From assembly GCA_903928395.1 (NCBI GenBank), contig CAIYQS010000181.1, positions 1 through 12,792 of the forward strand: a DNA stretch of 12,792 nt, written 5' to 3'. Below are positions 1-6,895 of this stretch, piece by piece. The notes below the pieces were generated by a model, which saw only the letters and a program-made list of their open reading frames with translations, did no database searches and had not been told where the DNA came from. Numbering within the stretch: position 1 is the stretch's first letter; every line of letters starts with the position of its first letter. This DNA comes from an uncultured Actinomycetes bacterium (lineage in GTDB: Bacteria > Actinomycetota > Actinomycetes > Nanopelagicales > Nanopelagicaceae). Both the position numbers and the translations under genes were made by a program.

Positions 1-774
1 AATCCAGTTCGAATAATTTCATTGTCCCCAAGCGCAACAGTAATTCTCTTTGCAATCGGAGCAGGTTCCCAAGTGATCGCAGTTGATGACAATTCTGATT
101 TTCCAGCTAACGCGCCATTTTCAAAATTATCTTCATTTACTCCGAATGTAGAGGCGATCGCTTCTTATCATCCGGATCTGGTCGTCTTGCAGTCGACGGC
201 AACGGGAGCCGTTGCGATACAAAGTGATCTTCAGAAATTGAAAATTAAAGTCTTCCTAGAGATCACGCCCAATAATATCGGCGACGCATACGCTGAGTTC
301 ATAGCTTTAGGGAATGTCACGGGACACCCCTCTCGGGCCAAAGCGCTTGTGGCTTCGATGAAATCGCAGATCTCAGAAATCATAAGTAAATATCGAAAAC
401 GCACTCCGGTCACGATCTATCATGAACTGGATAACACGCTCTATTCCGCGGATTCGGCTACCTTCATTGGGCAAATTTATTCAGATTTTAATTTTGCAAA
501 TATCGCCGATGCTGCCAGTACTGCTGACTCGGGCGGCTATCCCCAACTCACCCCGGAAGCAGTTATTAAAGCCAATCCCAAAATTATCTTTCTTGATGAC
601 GGCCCTTATGGCGAATCCGCTAATACGGTCATTAACCGGCCGGGATGGTCCGGAATTTCAGCGGTCAAATACAACCACGTCATAACAATTCCGCTAGATA
701 TTGCGGATCGTTGGGGACCTCGCCTCGTCGATTTCTATCGATTTATCGGTCAAGCAACGGCAAAGATCAACTAG
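1..774 (+). CDS. ABC importer substrate-binding protein, BtuF/FecB-like (5' partial)
   Basis: This is the solute-binding component of a class III (helical-backbone) ABC importer for iron-siderophore, haem or cobalamin. The reading frame is open to the left window edge, so the start lies upstream; the TTG at 22 is an internal Leu in the typical N-terminal strand RIISLSPSAT. About 257 residues are visible; a signal peptide or lipobox would lie outside the window. Family signs are the strand followed by LFAIGAGSQVIAVDD, the segment NVEAIASYHPDLVVLQS (residues about 45-61) and the C-terminal RPGWSGISAVK...WGPRLVDFYRFIG. The permease and ATPase genes follow directly. The actual ligand cannot be decided from sequence: the N-terminal segment resembles cobalamin-type BtuF proteins as much as siderophore binders. 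Family assignment is firm, substrate is not. Confidence 0.9.
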   Translation, partial: NPVRIISLSPSATVILFAIGAGSQVIAVDDNSDFPANAPFSKLSSFTPNVEAIASYHPDLVVLQSTATGAVAIQSDLQKLKIKVFLEITPNNIGDAYAEFIALGNVTGHPSRAKALVASMKSQISEIISKYRKRTPVTIYHELDNTLYSADSATFIGQIYSDFNFANIADAASTADSGGYPQLTPEAVIKANPKIIFLDDGPYGESANTVINRPGWSGISAVKYNHVITIPLDIADRWGPRLVDFYRFIGQATAKIN

Positions 775-783
775 GAATCTGAA

Positions 784-1812
784 ATGACTACGAGCACAGA
801 GCACGGAGCTATCGCCCGGATATGGAATTGGCAGATCACCGCGTTCTGTGCGCTCATTCTCTTTGTTGTCGCGATTGCAGCGGTGAGTTTTGGCCCAATT
901 TCAATTAACTTCTTGAAAGTTTTTAAGACTCTCTTTGATCTGCCAGGTGGTAGCTCTGGCATGAATCGAACGGTGATCTTGGAACTGCGTTTGCCTAGGG
1001 TCATTCTGGGAATCCTCGTTGGCGCCGCTCTTGCAACGAGTGGCGCTGTCTACCAAACGGTCTTTCATAATCCACTTGCCGATCCCTATCTGCTGGGAGC
1101 AGCTAGCGGAGCTGGTCTTGGAGCGACAATCGCGATAACGAGTACCCACCATAACTTGGCAGGCGCGCTCCCCATATTTGCATTTGTTGGTGGAGTACTG
1201 GCCGTGCTGACTTCCTTTTTCATTTCCGGAAAATTCTTTGCAGACCCAAATTCATTGCTGTTATCCGGAATTGCAGTTGGTTCTTTTGCGACAGCAATAC
1301 AGACATACTTGCAGCAGCGACATAGCACGGCACTTCGTCCAGTTTATTCCTGGATTTTAGGTGACCTGACAAACGCAAGTTGGAGTGTTGTCGCCTGGTC
1401 CGCTATCTACATTGCAATCGCTCTTGTGATCTTATTTAGCGTGGCAAAACAACTCGATGGATTAATGCTGAGTGATGAAGAGGCCTATTCACTGGGGATC
1501 AATCCAAAGCGACTTCGAATCACTGCAGTTGCGGCCGCGACGCTTGCAACGGCGACTGCCGTATCTGCTTCTGGACTCATTGGTTTTGTTGGCATCGTGG
1601 TTCCGCACTTGGTGCGCGGACTAACTCATAGAGTGACCAATCGATCACTCATAACAATCGCAATGGCGGGAGCGGCATTCTTGGTCTTGGCCGATCTCGG
1701 TGCGCGAACCCTCCTGTCCCCCGCTGAACTGCCAATCGGTGTAATCACGGCATTTGTCGGCGCTCCATTTTTTCTCTTTGTACTTCGAAATCGCAGGAAG
1801 GTACTTCAATGA
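784..1812 (+). CDS. FecCD/BtuC-family ABC importer permease
   Basis: This is the membrane-spanning subunit that works with the upstream binding protein and the downstream ATPase to import a metal chelate or corrinoid. It has 342 residues, the usual size for the FecCD family. Family motifs include RLPRVILGILVGAAL followed by SGAVYQTVFHNPLADPYLLG (residues about 63-103), and GLIGFVGIVVPHLVRG near residues 264-279, which contains the conserved cytoplasmic coupling region PHLVR. Hydrophobic segments are spread along the whole length, consistent with about nine or ten transmembrane helices. AGGA at 773-776 lies 7 nt before the ATG and overlaps the stop codon of the preceding gene. The 3' end overlaps the ATPase start in an ATGA arrangement, pointing to translational coupling. 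Confidence 0.95.
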   Translation: MTTSTEHGAIARIWNWQITAFCALILFVVAIAAVSFGPISINFLKVFKTLFDLPGGSSGMNRTVILELRLPRVILGILVGAALATSGAVYQTVFHNPLADPYLLGAASGAGLGATIAITSTHHNLAGALPIFAFVGGVLAVLTSFFISGKFFADPNSLLLSGIAVGSFATAIQTYLQQRHSTALRPVYSWILGDLTNASWSVVAWSAIYIAIALVILFSVAKQLDGLMLSDEEAYSLGINPKRLRITAVAAATLATATAVSASGLIGFVGIVVPHLVRGLTHRVTNRSLITIAMAGAAFLVLADLGARTLLSPAELPIGVITAFVGAPFFLFVLRNRRKVLQ

Positions 1813-2567
1813 GCATTGTGGTTTCTGATCTCACCGTTCGTTATGGTGAGAAAGTTGTTCTGAATGATATTTCTCTTGAAATATCGAATGCGAAGTGGAC
1901 CTGCTTGGTGGGACCGAACGGAGCAGGTAAAACAACCTTCCTTAAAGTACTTCTCGGAATGGCTCCTTATTCAGGAAGTATTCAAGACAACGGGATAGAA
2001 GTATTTAAGAGCCAAAACCGCAACGTTGCCTTCGTCCCGCAACATCCGCAGATACCACCAGGAATGACGGTCGCCGAATATGTGATGCTCGGAAGATCTA
2101 AAAAGGACGGTTGGGGTAACGAATCATTGGCGAGTCGCTCTTATGTTCATAAGGTGCTTACCGAAACCAATCTCTTTGGAATGCAAGATAATCTAGTAGC
2201 TCAATTGTCGGGTGGAGAAATGCAACGCGCACTGATTGCACGTGCCTTGGCGCAGGAACCAGATTTGATTCTTCTAGATGAACCGACGAGTGCCTTAGAT
2301 CTTCATCACCAAATTTCTGTACTCAACAACATCGAACTCCTCAAAGAAGATGGTGTCACGGTGATTTCAACCATGCACGACCTCACTCTCGCAGCGATGT
2401 TTGCAGAGCGTTTAGTTGTATTGAAAGCCGGAAAGATCTTGCTGGCAGGAGATTCTGACATTGTCATACATTCGTCAGAGCTTAAGAAGGCTTACGACAA
2501 TAGAATTGATGTTTATACGTTAGATAGTGGGCGTCCGGTAATCGTTGCAAGCAAGTTTAGTAGATAA
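1809..2567 (+). CDS. FecE/BtuD-type ABC importer ATPase
   Basis: This is the cytoplasmic ATP-hydrolysing subunit of the importer encoded by this operon. The 252 residues carry the full set of motifs: Walker A GPNGAGKT (35-42), Q-loop Q78, signature LSGGE (133-137), Walker B LILLDE (153-158), D-loop SALD (161-164) and switch histidine H190. A strong Shine-Dalgarno AGGAAGG (1795-1801) sits 7 nt before the ATG, inside the permease gene, and start and stop codons overlap by 4 bp. All catalytic residues are intact, so the protein should be active. Like its partners, it does not reveal the substrate; a siderophore, haem or cobalamin is expected from the family. Confidence 0.96.
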   Translation: MSIVVSDLTVRYGEKVVLNDISLEISNAKWTCLVGPNGAGKTTFLKVLLGMAPYSGSIQDNGIEVFKSQNRNVAFVPQHPQIPPGMTVAEYVMLGRSKKDGWGNESLASRSYVHKVLTETNLFGMQDNLVAQLSGGEMQRALIARALAQEPDLILLDEPTSALDLHHQISVLNNIELLKEDGVTVISTMHDLTLAAMFAERLVVLKAGKILLAGDSDIVIHSSELKKAYDNRIDVYTLDSGRPVIVASKFSR

Positions 2568-2574
2568 TGAAAAT

Positions 2575-2715
2575 ATGAATTATGAAATAGTGACAAGCCT
2601 TACGTTAGTAACCATGTTTCTTGGAGTATTCATATATTTTCGGGCGCAAACTCCCGCTTGGCAAAAAGTAGCCCTAAAACGTAGCAAGGAAAGGGCAAAA
2701 CTACCGCACGTGTGA
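2575..2715 (+). CDS. Putative 46-aa single-pass membrane microprotein
   Basis: This short ORF starts 7 nt after the ATPase stop and is too short for common length cutoffs. It encodes 46 residues: a four-residue head, a hydrophobic stretch IVTSLTLVTMFLGVFIYF (5-22), then a basic tail with R23, K31, K35, R36, K38, R40 and K42 and only one acidic residue. The charge pattern predicts N-out, C-in insertion. Two other ATGs nearby (2567 and 2582) stop after two or three codons, so 2575 is the only usable start. I see no good Shine-Dalgarno, so translation would rely on coupling to the ATPase gene. Its last 15 bp overlap the 3' end of gcvT on the other strand. I do not recognise the family; the function is unknown and expression is unproven. 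Confidence 0.5.
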   Translation: MNYEIVTSLTLVTMFLGVFIYFRAQTPAWQKVALKRSKERAKLPHV

Positions 2716-3819
2716 AGGAACGAATGGCGGCTTAACCACTTGGACCACGCTGCTGCGACCCCGCACATCGATAAAGAGTTCGCCGCCAATAGCTATATCC
2801 GGTTTTAAAAGCGCAAGGCCGATTCCCGTTTTTAAGGTCGGCGAAAAAGTACCGCTTGTTACTTGTCCCACGATTGCTCCGGTCGCATCCATCACATTCA
2901 TACCGCCGCGTGGGATGCCACGATCCTGCGCAAGCAAGCCACGTAAGATTCTTGGAACTCCATACGCTTTCTCGGTGGCAAGGGCATCGCGCCCATGAAA
3001 TTCATGTTTGGCCAAGGCAACAGCCCATCCAGCATTTGCTTGAAGTGGAGAGATTTCGAGCGATAGTTCGTGACCGTGCAGCGGGTAACCCATCTCGGTT
3101 CGCAAAGTATCGCGCGCACCAAGTCCGCAGACCCGTCCTTTTTGTTCTTCAACAGCGCTCACTAATAGTTCCCAGAGCGGAAGTGTTGCTTCCCACGTTG
3201 GGATTAATTCATATCCAAATTCGCCGGTGTAGCCAGTTCTGCAAATAATGACAGGGCCTAATGACTCGTGGCCCGGGACAGTTACTTCAGTAAATGCCAT
3301 GTAATCCAGATCTACAACAACACCCAATGAAGCAAGCAACTCTTTACTCTGCGGACCTTGTACTGCCAACACGCCAAAATCATGATGGGCATTCTTGATG
3401 GTGAGTCCCAATTCGTTTGCGGCTTGTAATACGGCATATACCGCGGCGCAGTTAGCTGCATTGGGAACCAACAAGAATTTTTCTTCGCTGTACCGATAGA
3501 TGATCAGATCATCGATCACACCACCGGTTTCATCACAGAGCAAGTTGTACTGAGCGCTGCCATGGCCAATTCGTTCTAAGTCATTCGTGAAGATTCGATT
3601 AAGAAAGAGCAGGGCGCCTAAACCAGATACTTCGATTTTTCCCAGATGCGAGACATCAAAGATTCCAACGGCTTCACGTACCGAGGTGTGCTCGGCAATT
3701 ACCCCGCCTGCACTCATCGAACCTATTGGCTTGGGATACTCGATCGGCATCTGCCAACCACCAAAATCAGCGAGTTTTGCACCAACCTGAGAATGCCAAT
3801 CAAAGAGCGGAGATTCCAT
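2701..3819 (-). CDS. gcvT: Aminomethyltransferase, glycine cleavage T protein
   Basis: GcvT releases ammonia from aminomethyl-lipoyl-GcvH and passes the one-carbon unit to tetrahydrofolate, giving 5,10-methylene-THF. The 372 residues match the family length. Diagnostic stretches are FGGWQMP (19-25), GIFDVSHLGK (52-61), GGVIDDLIIYR (99-109, containing the catalytic Asp region), TGYTGEFGYEL (195-205) and GARDTLRTEMGYPLHGHEL (from 234). The C-terminal GQVTSGTFSPTL is also typical. The gene stands alone on its strand; gcvP and gcvH are not in the window. It is divergent from pepA, an arrangement also recalled for Rv2211c/Rv2213 in M. tuberculosis. I see no clear Shine-Dalgarno before the ATG, but a TANNNT element lies 6 nt upstream, so a leaderless transcript is possible. 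Confidence 0.96.
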   Translation of the reverse strand: MESPLFDWHSQVGAKLADFGGWQMPIEYPKPIGSMSAGGVIAEHTSVREAVGIFDVSHLGKIEVSGLGALLFLNRIFTNDLERIGHGSAQYNLLCDETGGVIDDLIIYRYSEEKFLLVPNAANCAAVYAVLQAANELGLTIKNAHHDFGVLAVQGPQSKELLASLGVVVDLDYMAFTEVTVPGHESLGPVIICRTGYTGEFGYELIPTWEATLPLWELLVSAVEEQKGRVCGLGARDTLRTEMGYPLHGHELSLEISPLQANAGWAVALAKHEFHGRDALATEKAYGVPRILRGLLAQDRGIPRGGMNVMDATGAIVGQVTSGTFSPTLKTGIGLALLKPDIAIGGELFIDVRGRSSVVQVVKPPFVPSHVR

Positions 3820-3854
3820 ATCTCTAACTTATCCCAAGAGCGCTTAATTAACAT
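3820..3854 (-). promoter_or_regulatory. Candidate leaderless promoter of gcvT
   Basis: On the minus strand, TAAGTT (plus-strand 3826-3831) fits the actinobacterial -10 pattern TANNNT and ends 6 nt before the gcvT ATG. Transcription would then begin at or next to the A of the start codon. A -35 with a 17-nt spacer would be ATGTTA (3849-3854), a weak 3/6 match to TTGACA. The lack of a Shine-Dalgarno in front of gcvT fits a leaderless mRNA. This is a pattern match only. Confidence 0.35.
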
Positions 3855-3930
3855 TTAAGTGAGTCCAAATTGTTCCAGTTCACATGAATTCGACTTCTCA
3901 TTGGCCTGCGGTAGGTGAGAGGATTACCGT

Positions 3931-5433
3931 ATGGCAACGTTAAAATCGGCTCCAAAATCCACTAGCGACATTCTTGTTTTGGGACTCTCTTCAAAATCTG
4001 GAAAACTTTCAATCCATCCCAATATTGCAGAGATACCTGCGATTGCAGCAGATTCAAAAAAATTACTCGCGATACTCAGCGACTTGGCAGCGACGGGTAA
4101 AGAAGACGAAGTTATTAAAGTTTCATACACGGGTCCGCGCTTGCTTGTCTTTACCGGATTTGGAACGACCGCAGCGACATACTCCCATGAAACGTTGCGG
4201 CGGGCTGCTGGAGCAGCGACAAGAGCGCTCGCAGGACAGAGCCAAGCTGATTTTGTGCTCCCAAATTCCACTATGGCCGAATTTTCTGCGATCGCCGAAG
4301 GCATTGCTCTCGGCGCCTATGACTTCACGGAGTTTCGCGGTTCCTCTAAGGCTGCACAGAAGGCACCACTCAAGGCGGCTACCGTCGTATCAAGTGTTGG
4401 GGTAAACGCAGCGAGCAAGGCAGCGCTCAAGCGTGCTGAAATCCTCGGGCAAAATGTTGCCATTACCCGCGACCTCGTCAACACTCCTCCCTCCCATCTG
4501 ACACCGATCACCTTTACGGCTCAGATGAAAAAAATTGCGTTGTCCCTTGGAATTAAAGTCGAAGTTCTCAATGAAGTACAACTTAAAGCAAAGGGTTACG
4601 GCGGCATCACTTCGGTCGGGCAGGGGTCAGCAAATCCCCCTCGCCTCCTTCACCTTTCTTACTCCCCCGTTAAACCGAAGAAACGCTTGGCATTTGTAGG
4701 TAAGGGAATCACTTTTGACTCTGGCGGTTACGCGCTCAAGCCTGCTCTCGGGATGGGCGATATGAAGTCCGATATGAGCGGCGCGGCAGCAGTGGTCGCT
4801 GCCACTTTTGCCATTGCGCAACTCAAGCTACCTGTGGCCATCGATACTTATGCTTGCCTCGCTGAAAATATGGTCAGCGGTGAAGCAACTCGTCCTAGTG
4901 ACATCGTGACGATGCTCGGCGGCAAGACCGTTGAGGTACTTAACCCTGACGCCGAAGGCCGAATGGTTATGGCGGATGGACTTGTTCGAGCAGTAGCCGA
5001 TGCTGAACGCAATGGGGAACTGGCTGGTCTGATCGATGTTGCAACCCTGACCGGAGCTCAAGTTGTCGCCCTTGGTACTCGAACCTCTGCAGTCATGACC
5101 AATAATGAAGAGTTCCGGACCCTGTTCTTAGAGGCGACTGGAACAGCTGGAGAGGCCTTCTGGCCCATGCCACTACCCGACGAGCTGAAAGAAGCCCTCG
5201 CCTCCTCTTCCGCTGATATGGTCAATTCCAATCCGGCAATCCGTGCAGGTGGAATGTTGATCGCAGGCCTCTTCCTCCGCGAATTCGTGCCAAGCCACGT
5301 CCCTTGGCTCCATCTAGATATTGCGGGACCGGCTCTCACACATGAGGCGCATGGTTACACCCCCGTAGGTGGTACTGGAGTTGCGGTCAGGTCGTTAGTA
5401 GCGCTCGCTGAATTAGGAGTATCGAAGAGTTAA
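3931..5433 (+). CDS. pepA: Leucyl aminopeptidase, M17 family
   Basis: This cytosolic metallo-aminopeptidase removes N-terminal residues from peptides and uses two divalent metal ions (Mn or Zn). It has 500 residues, typical for the family, with a variable N-terminal domain (to about 170) and a conserved catalytic domain. The residues equivalent to bovine LAP metal ligands are all present with exact spacing: K258 and D263 in VGKGITFDSGG, D281 in KSDMSG, D340 and E342 in NPDAEGR. The catalytic lysine (K270) and arginine (R344) are also in place. The signature normally reads NTDAEGRL; here it is NPDAEGRM. GAGAGGA (3917-3923) lies 7 nt before the ATG and fixes the start. It heads the plus-strand run that continues with lpd after an 80-bp gap. 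Confidence 0.96.
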   Translation: MATLKSAPKSTSDILVLGLSSKSGKLSIHPNIAEIPAIAADSKKLLAILSDLAATGKEDEVIKVSYTGPRLLVFTGFGTTAATYSHETLRRAAGAATRALAGQSQADFVLPNSTMAEFSAIAEGIALGAYDFTEFRGSSKAAQKAPLKAATVVSSVGVNAASKAALKRAEILGQNVAITRDLVNTPPSHLTPITFTAQMKKIALSLGIKVEVLNEVQLKAKGYGGITSVGQGSANPPRLLHLSYSPVKPKKRLAFVGKGITFDSGGYALKPALGMGDMKSDMSGAAAVVAATFAIAQLKLPVAIDTYACLAENMVSGEATRPSDIVTMLGGKTVEVLNPDAEGRMVMADGLVRAVADAERNGELAGLIDVATLTGAQVVALGTRTSAVMTNNEEFRTLFLEATGTAGEAFWPMPLPDELKEALASSSADMVNSNPAIRAGGMLIAGLFLREFVPSHVPWLHLDIAGPALTHEAHGYTPVGGTGVAVRSLVALAELGVSKS

Positions 5434-5513
5434 GAGAACTCGGACGCGATGAGCGTGCGCTCAACTCATGGCAGGATTAGCCCTCTATTCACGTCTGGCA
5501 GAAAAGGTGAAGT

Positions 5514-6881
5514 GTGAACGAATTTGATCTTGTAATCCTTGGTGGCGGAAGCGGCGGATACGCCTGTGCGCTTCGAGCTGCGCAACTCGGACTTTCGGTA
5601 GTCCTGATTGAAAAGGACAAGGTCGGTGGTACGTGTTTGCACCGAGGGTGCATTCCAACAAAGGCGCTTTTACACGCAGGAGAGATTGCAGACAACGCGC
5701 GCCACGCTTCAGATTTTGGTGTGAAAGCTGAGTTCCTATCCATGGATATGCTGGCGGTCAATGCTTATAAAGACGGTGTGATCTCAAAACTTTACAAAGG
5801 CCTGCAGGGTCTAGTTAAGTCTCGCAACGTCACCGTCGTTGAAGGTCACGGTCGACTAGTTGCCAAGAATCAAGTTGAAGTTAACGGAACCATCTATACC
5901 GGTAAAAACATTCTCCTGGCGACTGGTTCTTATCCAAAAACACTTCCCGGTCTAGAAATTGATGGGACCCAAATTGTTACCAGCGATGAAGCGATGTCGT
6001 TTGATTACGTTCCAAAGTCAGTCATCGTTTTGGGTGGCGGGGTAATTGGTTGTGAATTCGCATCCGTCTGGAATTCATTTGGCGCAGAAGTAACGATCAT
6101 TGAAGGCTTACCACAACTTGTTGCACTCGAAGACGAAACTTCTAGTAAACAATTAGAACGTGCCTACCGTAAGCGCGGAATTAAATTCGAAGTCGGTATC
6201 AAATTTGCTTCTGCAACCAAGGGTCCGGAAGGTGTGACTGTCACGCTGGAAAATGGTGCAACCCACACTGCCGATGTCCTCTTAGTTGCCGTAGGCCGTG
6301 GACCAGTATCTGCGGGCTTGGGATACGAAGAACAAGGTATTTCTATGGATCGCGGCTACATCTTGGTAGATAACAAGTGCCGCACAAATGTTCCAGGTAT
6401 CTGGGCCGTGGGAGATTTAATCCCAACTCTGCAACTCGCTCACGTGGGCTTTGCCGAAGGAATTTTAGTAGCCGAAGAGATTGCCGGATTAAATCCGCGC
6501 CCAATAAATTATGACGGTGTTCCACGTGTGACCTATTCGGAGCCAGAAGTCGCATCTGTCGGGCTGACAACTGCGCAAGCAAAAGAGCGCGGTTACGATG
6601 TTGTTGAAATAAGTTATGACTTGGCAGGAAATGGTAAAGCCAACATTCTAAAAACGGCGGGTTCCGTGAAGCTGGTCGCGCAAAAGGATGGCCCAGTCCT
6701 TGGAGTTCACATGGTGGGTTCCCGTGTCGGTGAATTATTGGCTGAAGGACAATTGATTTTCAATTGGGAAGCAACAGCAGCAGATGTTGCACCATTGATT
6801 CATGCTCATCCAACGCTTTCCGAAGCGCTCGGTGAGGCTCATTTAGCACTTGCTGGTAAACCACTGCACGCCCACGGGTAA
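5514..6881 (+). CDS. lpd: Dihydrolipoamide dehydrogenase (E3)
   Basis: This FAD flavoprotein reoxidises the dihydrolipoyl groups of 2-oxoacid dehydrogenase complexes, and possibly of the glycine cleavage system, and reduces NAD. The 455 residues contain the FAD-binding GGGSGG (10-15), the redox disulfide C41/C46 in GGTCLHRGCIPTK, the NAD-binding GGGVIG (174-179), the second FAD motif with WAVGDL, and the C-terminal active-site dyad H432-E437 in HAHPTLSE. The CLHRGC form of the disulfide motif is common in actinobacterial enzymes. The start is GTG, with AAAGGTGA (5503-5510) just upstream; the GTG two bases earlier is followed at once by a stop. The next gene, sucB, begins 14 nt downstream and encodes a partner protein, so the two are almost certainly co-transcribed. 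Confidence 0.96.
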   Translation: MNEFDLVILGGGSGGYACALRAAQLGLSVVLIEKDKVGGTCLHRGCIPTKALLHAGEIADNARHASDFGVKAEFLSMDMLAVNAYKDGVISKLYKGLQGLVKSRNVTVVEGHGRLVAKNQVEVNGTIYTGKNILLATGSYPKTLPGLEIDGTQIVTSDEAMSFDYVPKSVIVLGGGVIGCEFASVWNSFGAEVTIIEGLPQLVALEDETSSKQLERAYRKRGIKFEVGIKFASATKGPEGVTVTLENGATHTADVLLVAVGRGPVSAGLGYEEQGISMDRGYILVDNKCRTNVPGIWAVGDLIPTLQLAHVGFAEGILVAEEIAGLNPRPINYDGVPRVTYSEPEVASVGLTTAQAKERGYDVVEISYDLAGNGKANILKTAGSVKLVAQKDGPVLGVHMVGSRVGELLAEGQLIFNWEATAADVAPLIHAHPTLSEALGEAHLALAGKPLHAHG

Positions 6882-6895
6882 TAGGAGAATAAGCA

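Noticed and set aside
22..24. TTG as start of the first binding protein
   Set aside because: The frame is open to the window edge and the Leu is inside the conserved strand RIISLSPSAT, so the gene is cut by the window.
2671..2696. Inverted repeat GCCCT/AGGGC with a T-run on the minus strand, as a gcvT terminator
   Set aside because: The stem is only 5 bp with a 16-nt loop, and the T-run is separated from it by three bases, so it is too weak to call.
2856..3248. 130-aa plus-strand ORF inside gcvT
   Set aside because: It is antisense to a complete gcvT, without any recognisable domain or ribosome-binding site.
3844..3851. Palindrome TTAATTAA between gcvT and pepA
   Set aside because: One 8-bp AT-rich palindrome is expected by chance and no second copy or known operator pattern is present.
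3884..3943. 19-codon upstream ORF overlapping the pepA start
   Set aside because: It has no ribosome-binding site, no protein-like pattern, and simply crosses the strong pepA Shine-Dalgarno by chance.
5450..5463. Hairpin TGAGC-GTGC-GCTCA after pepA
   Set aside because: A 5-bp stem with no T-tract is not a credible terminator, and lpd seems to be read through from pepA or from its own promoter.
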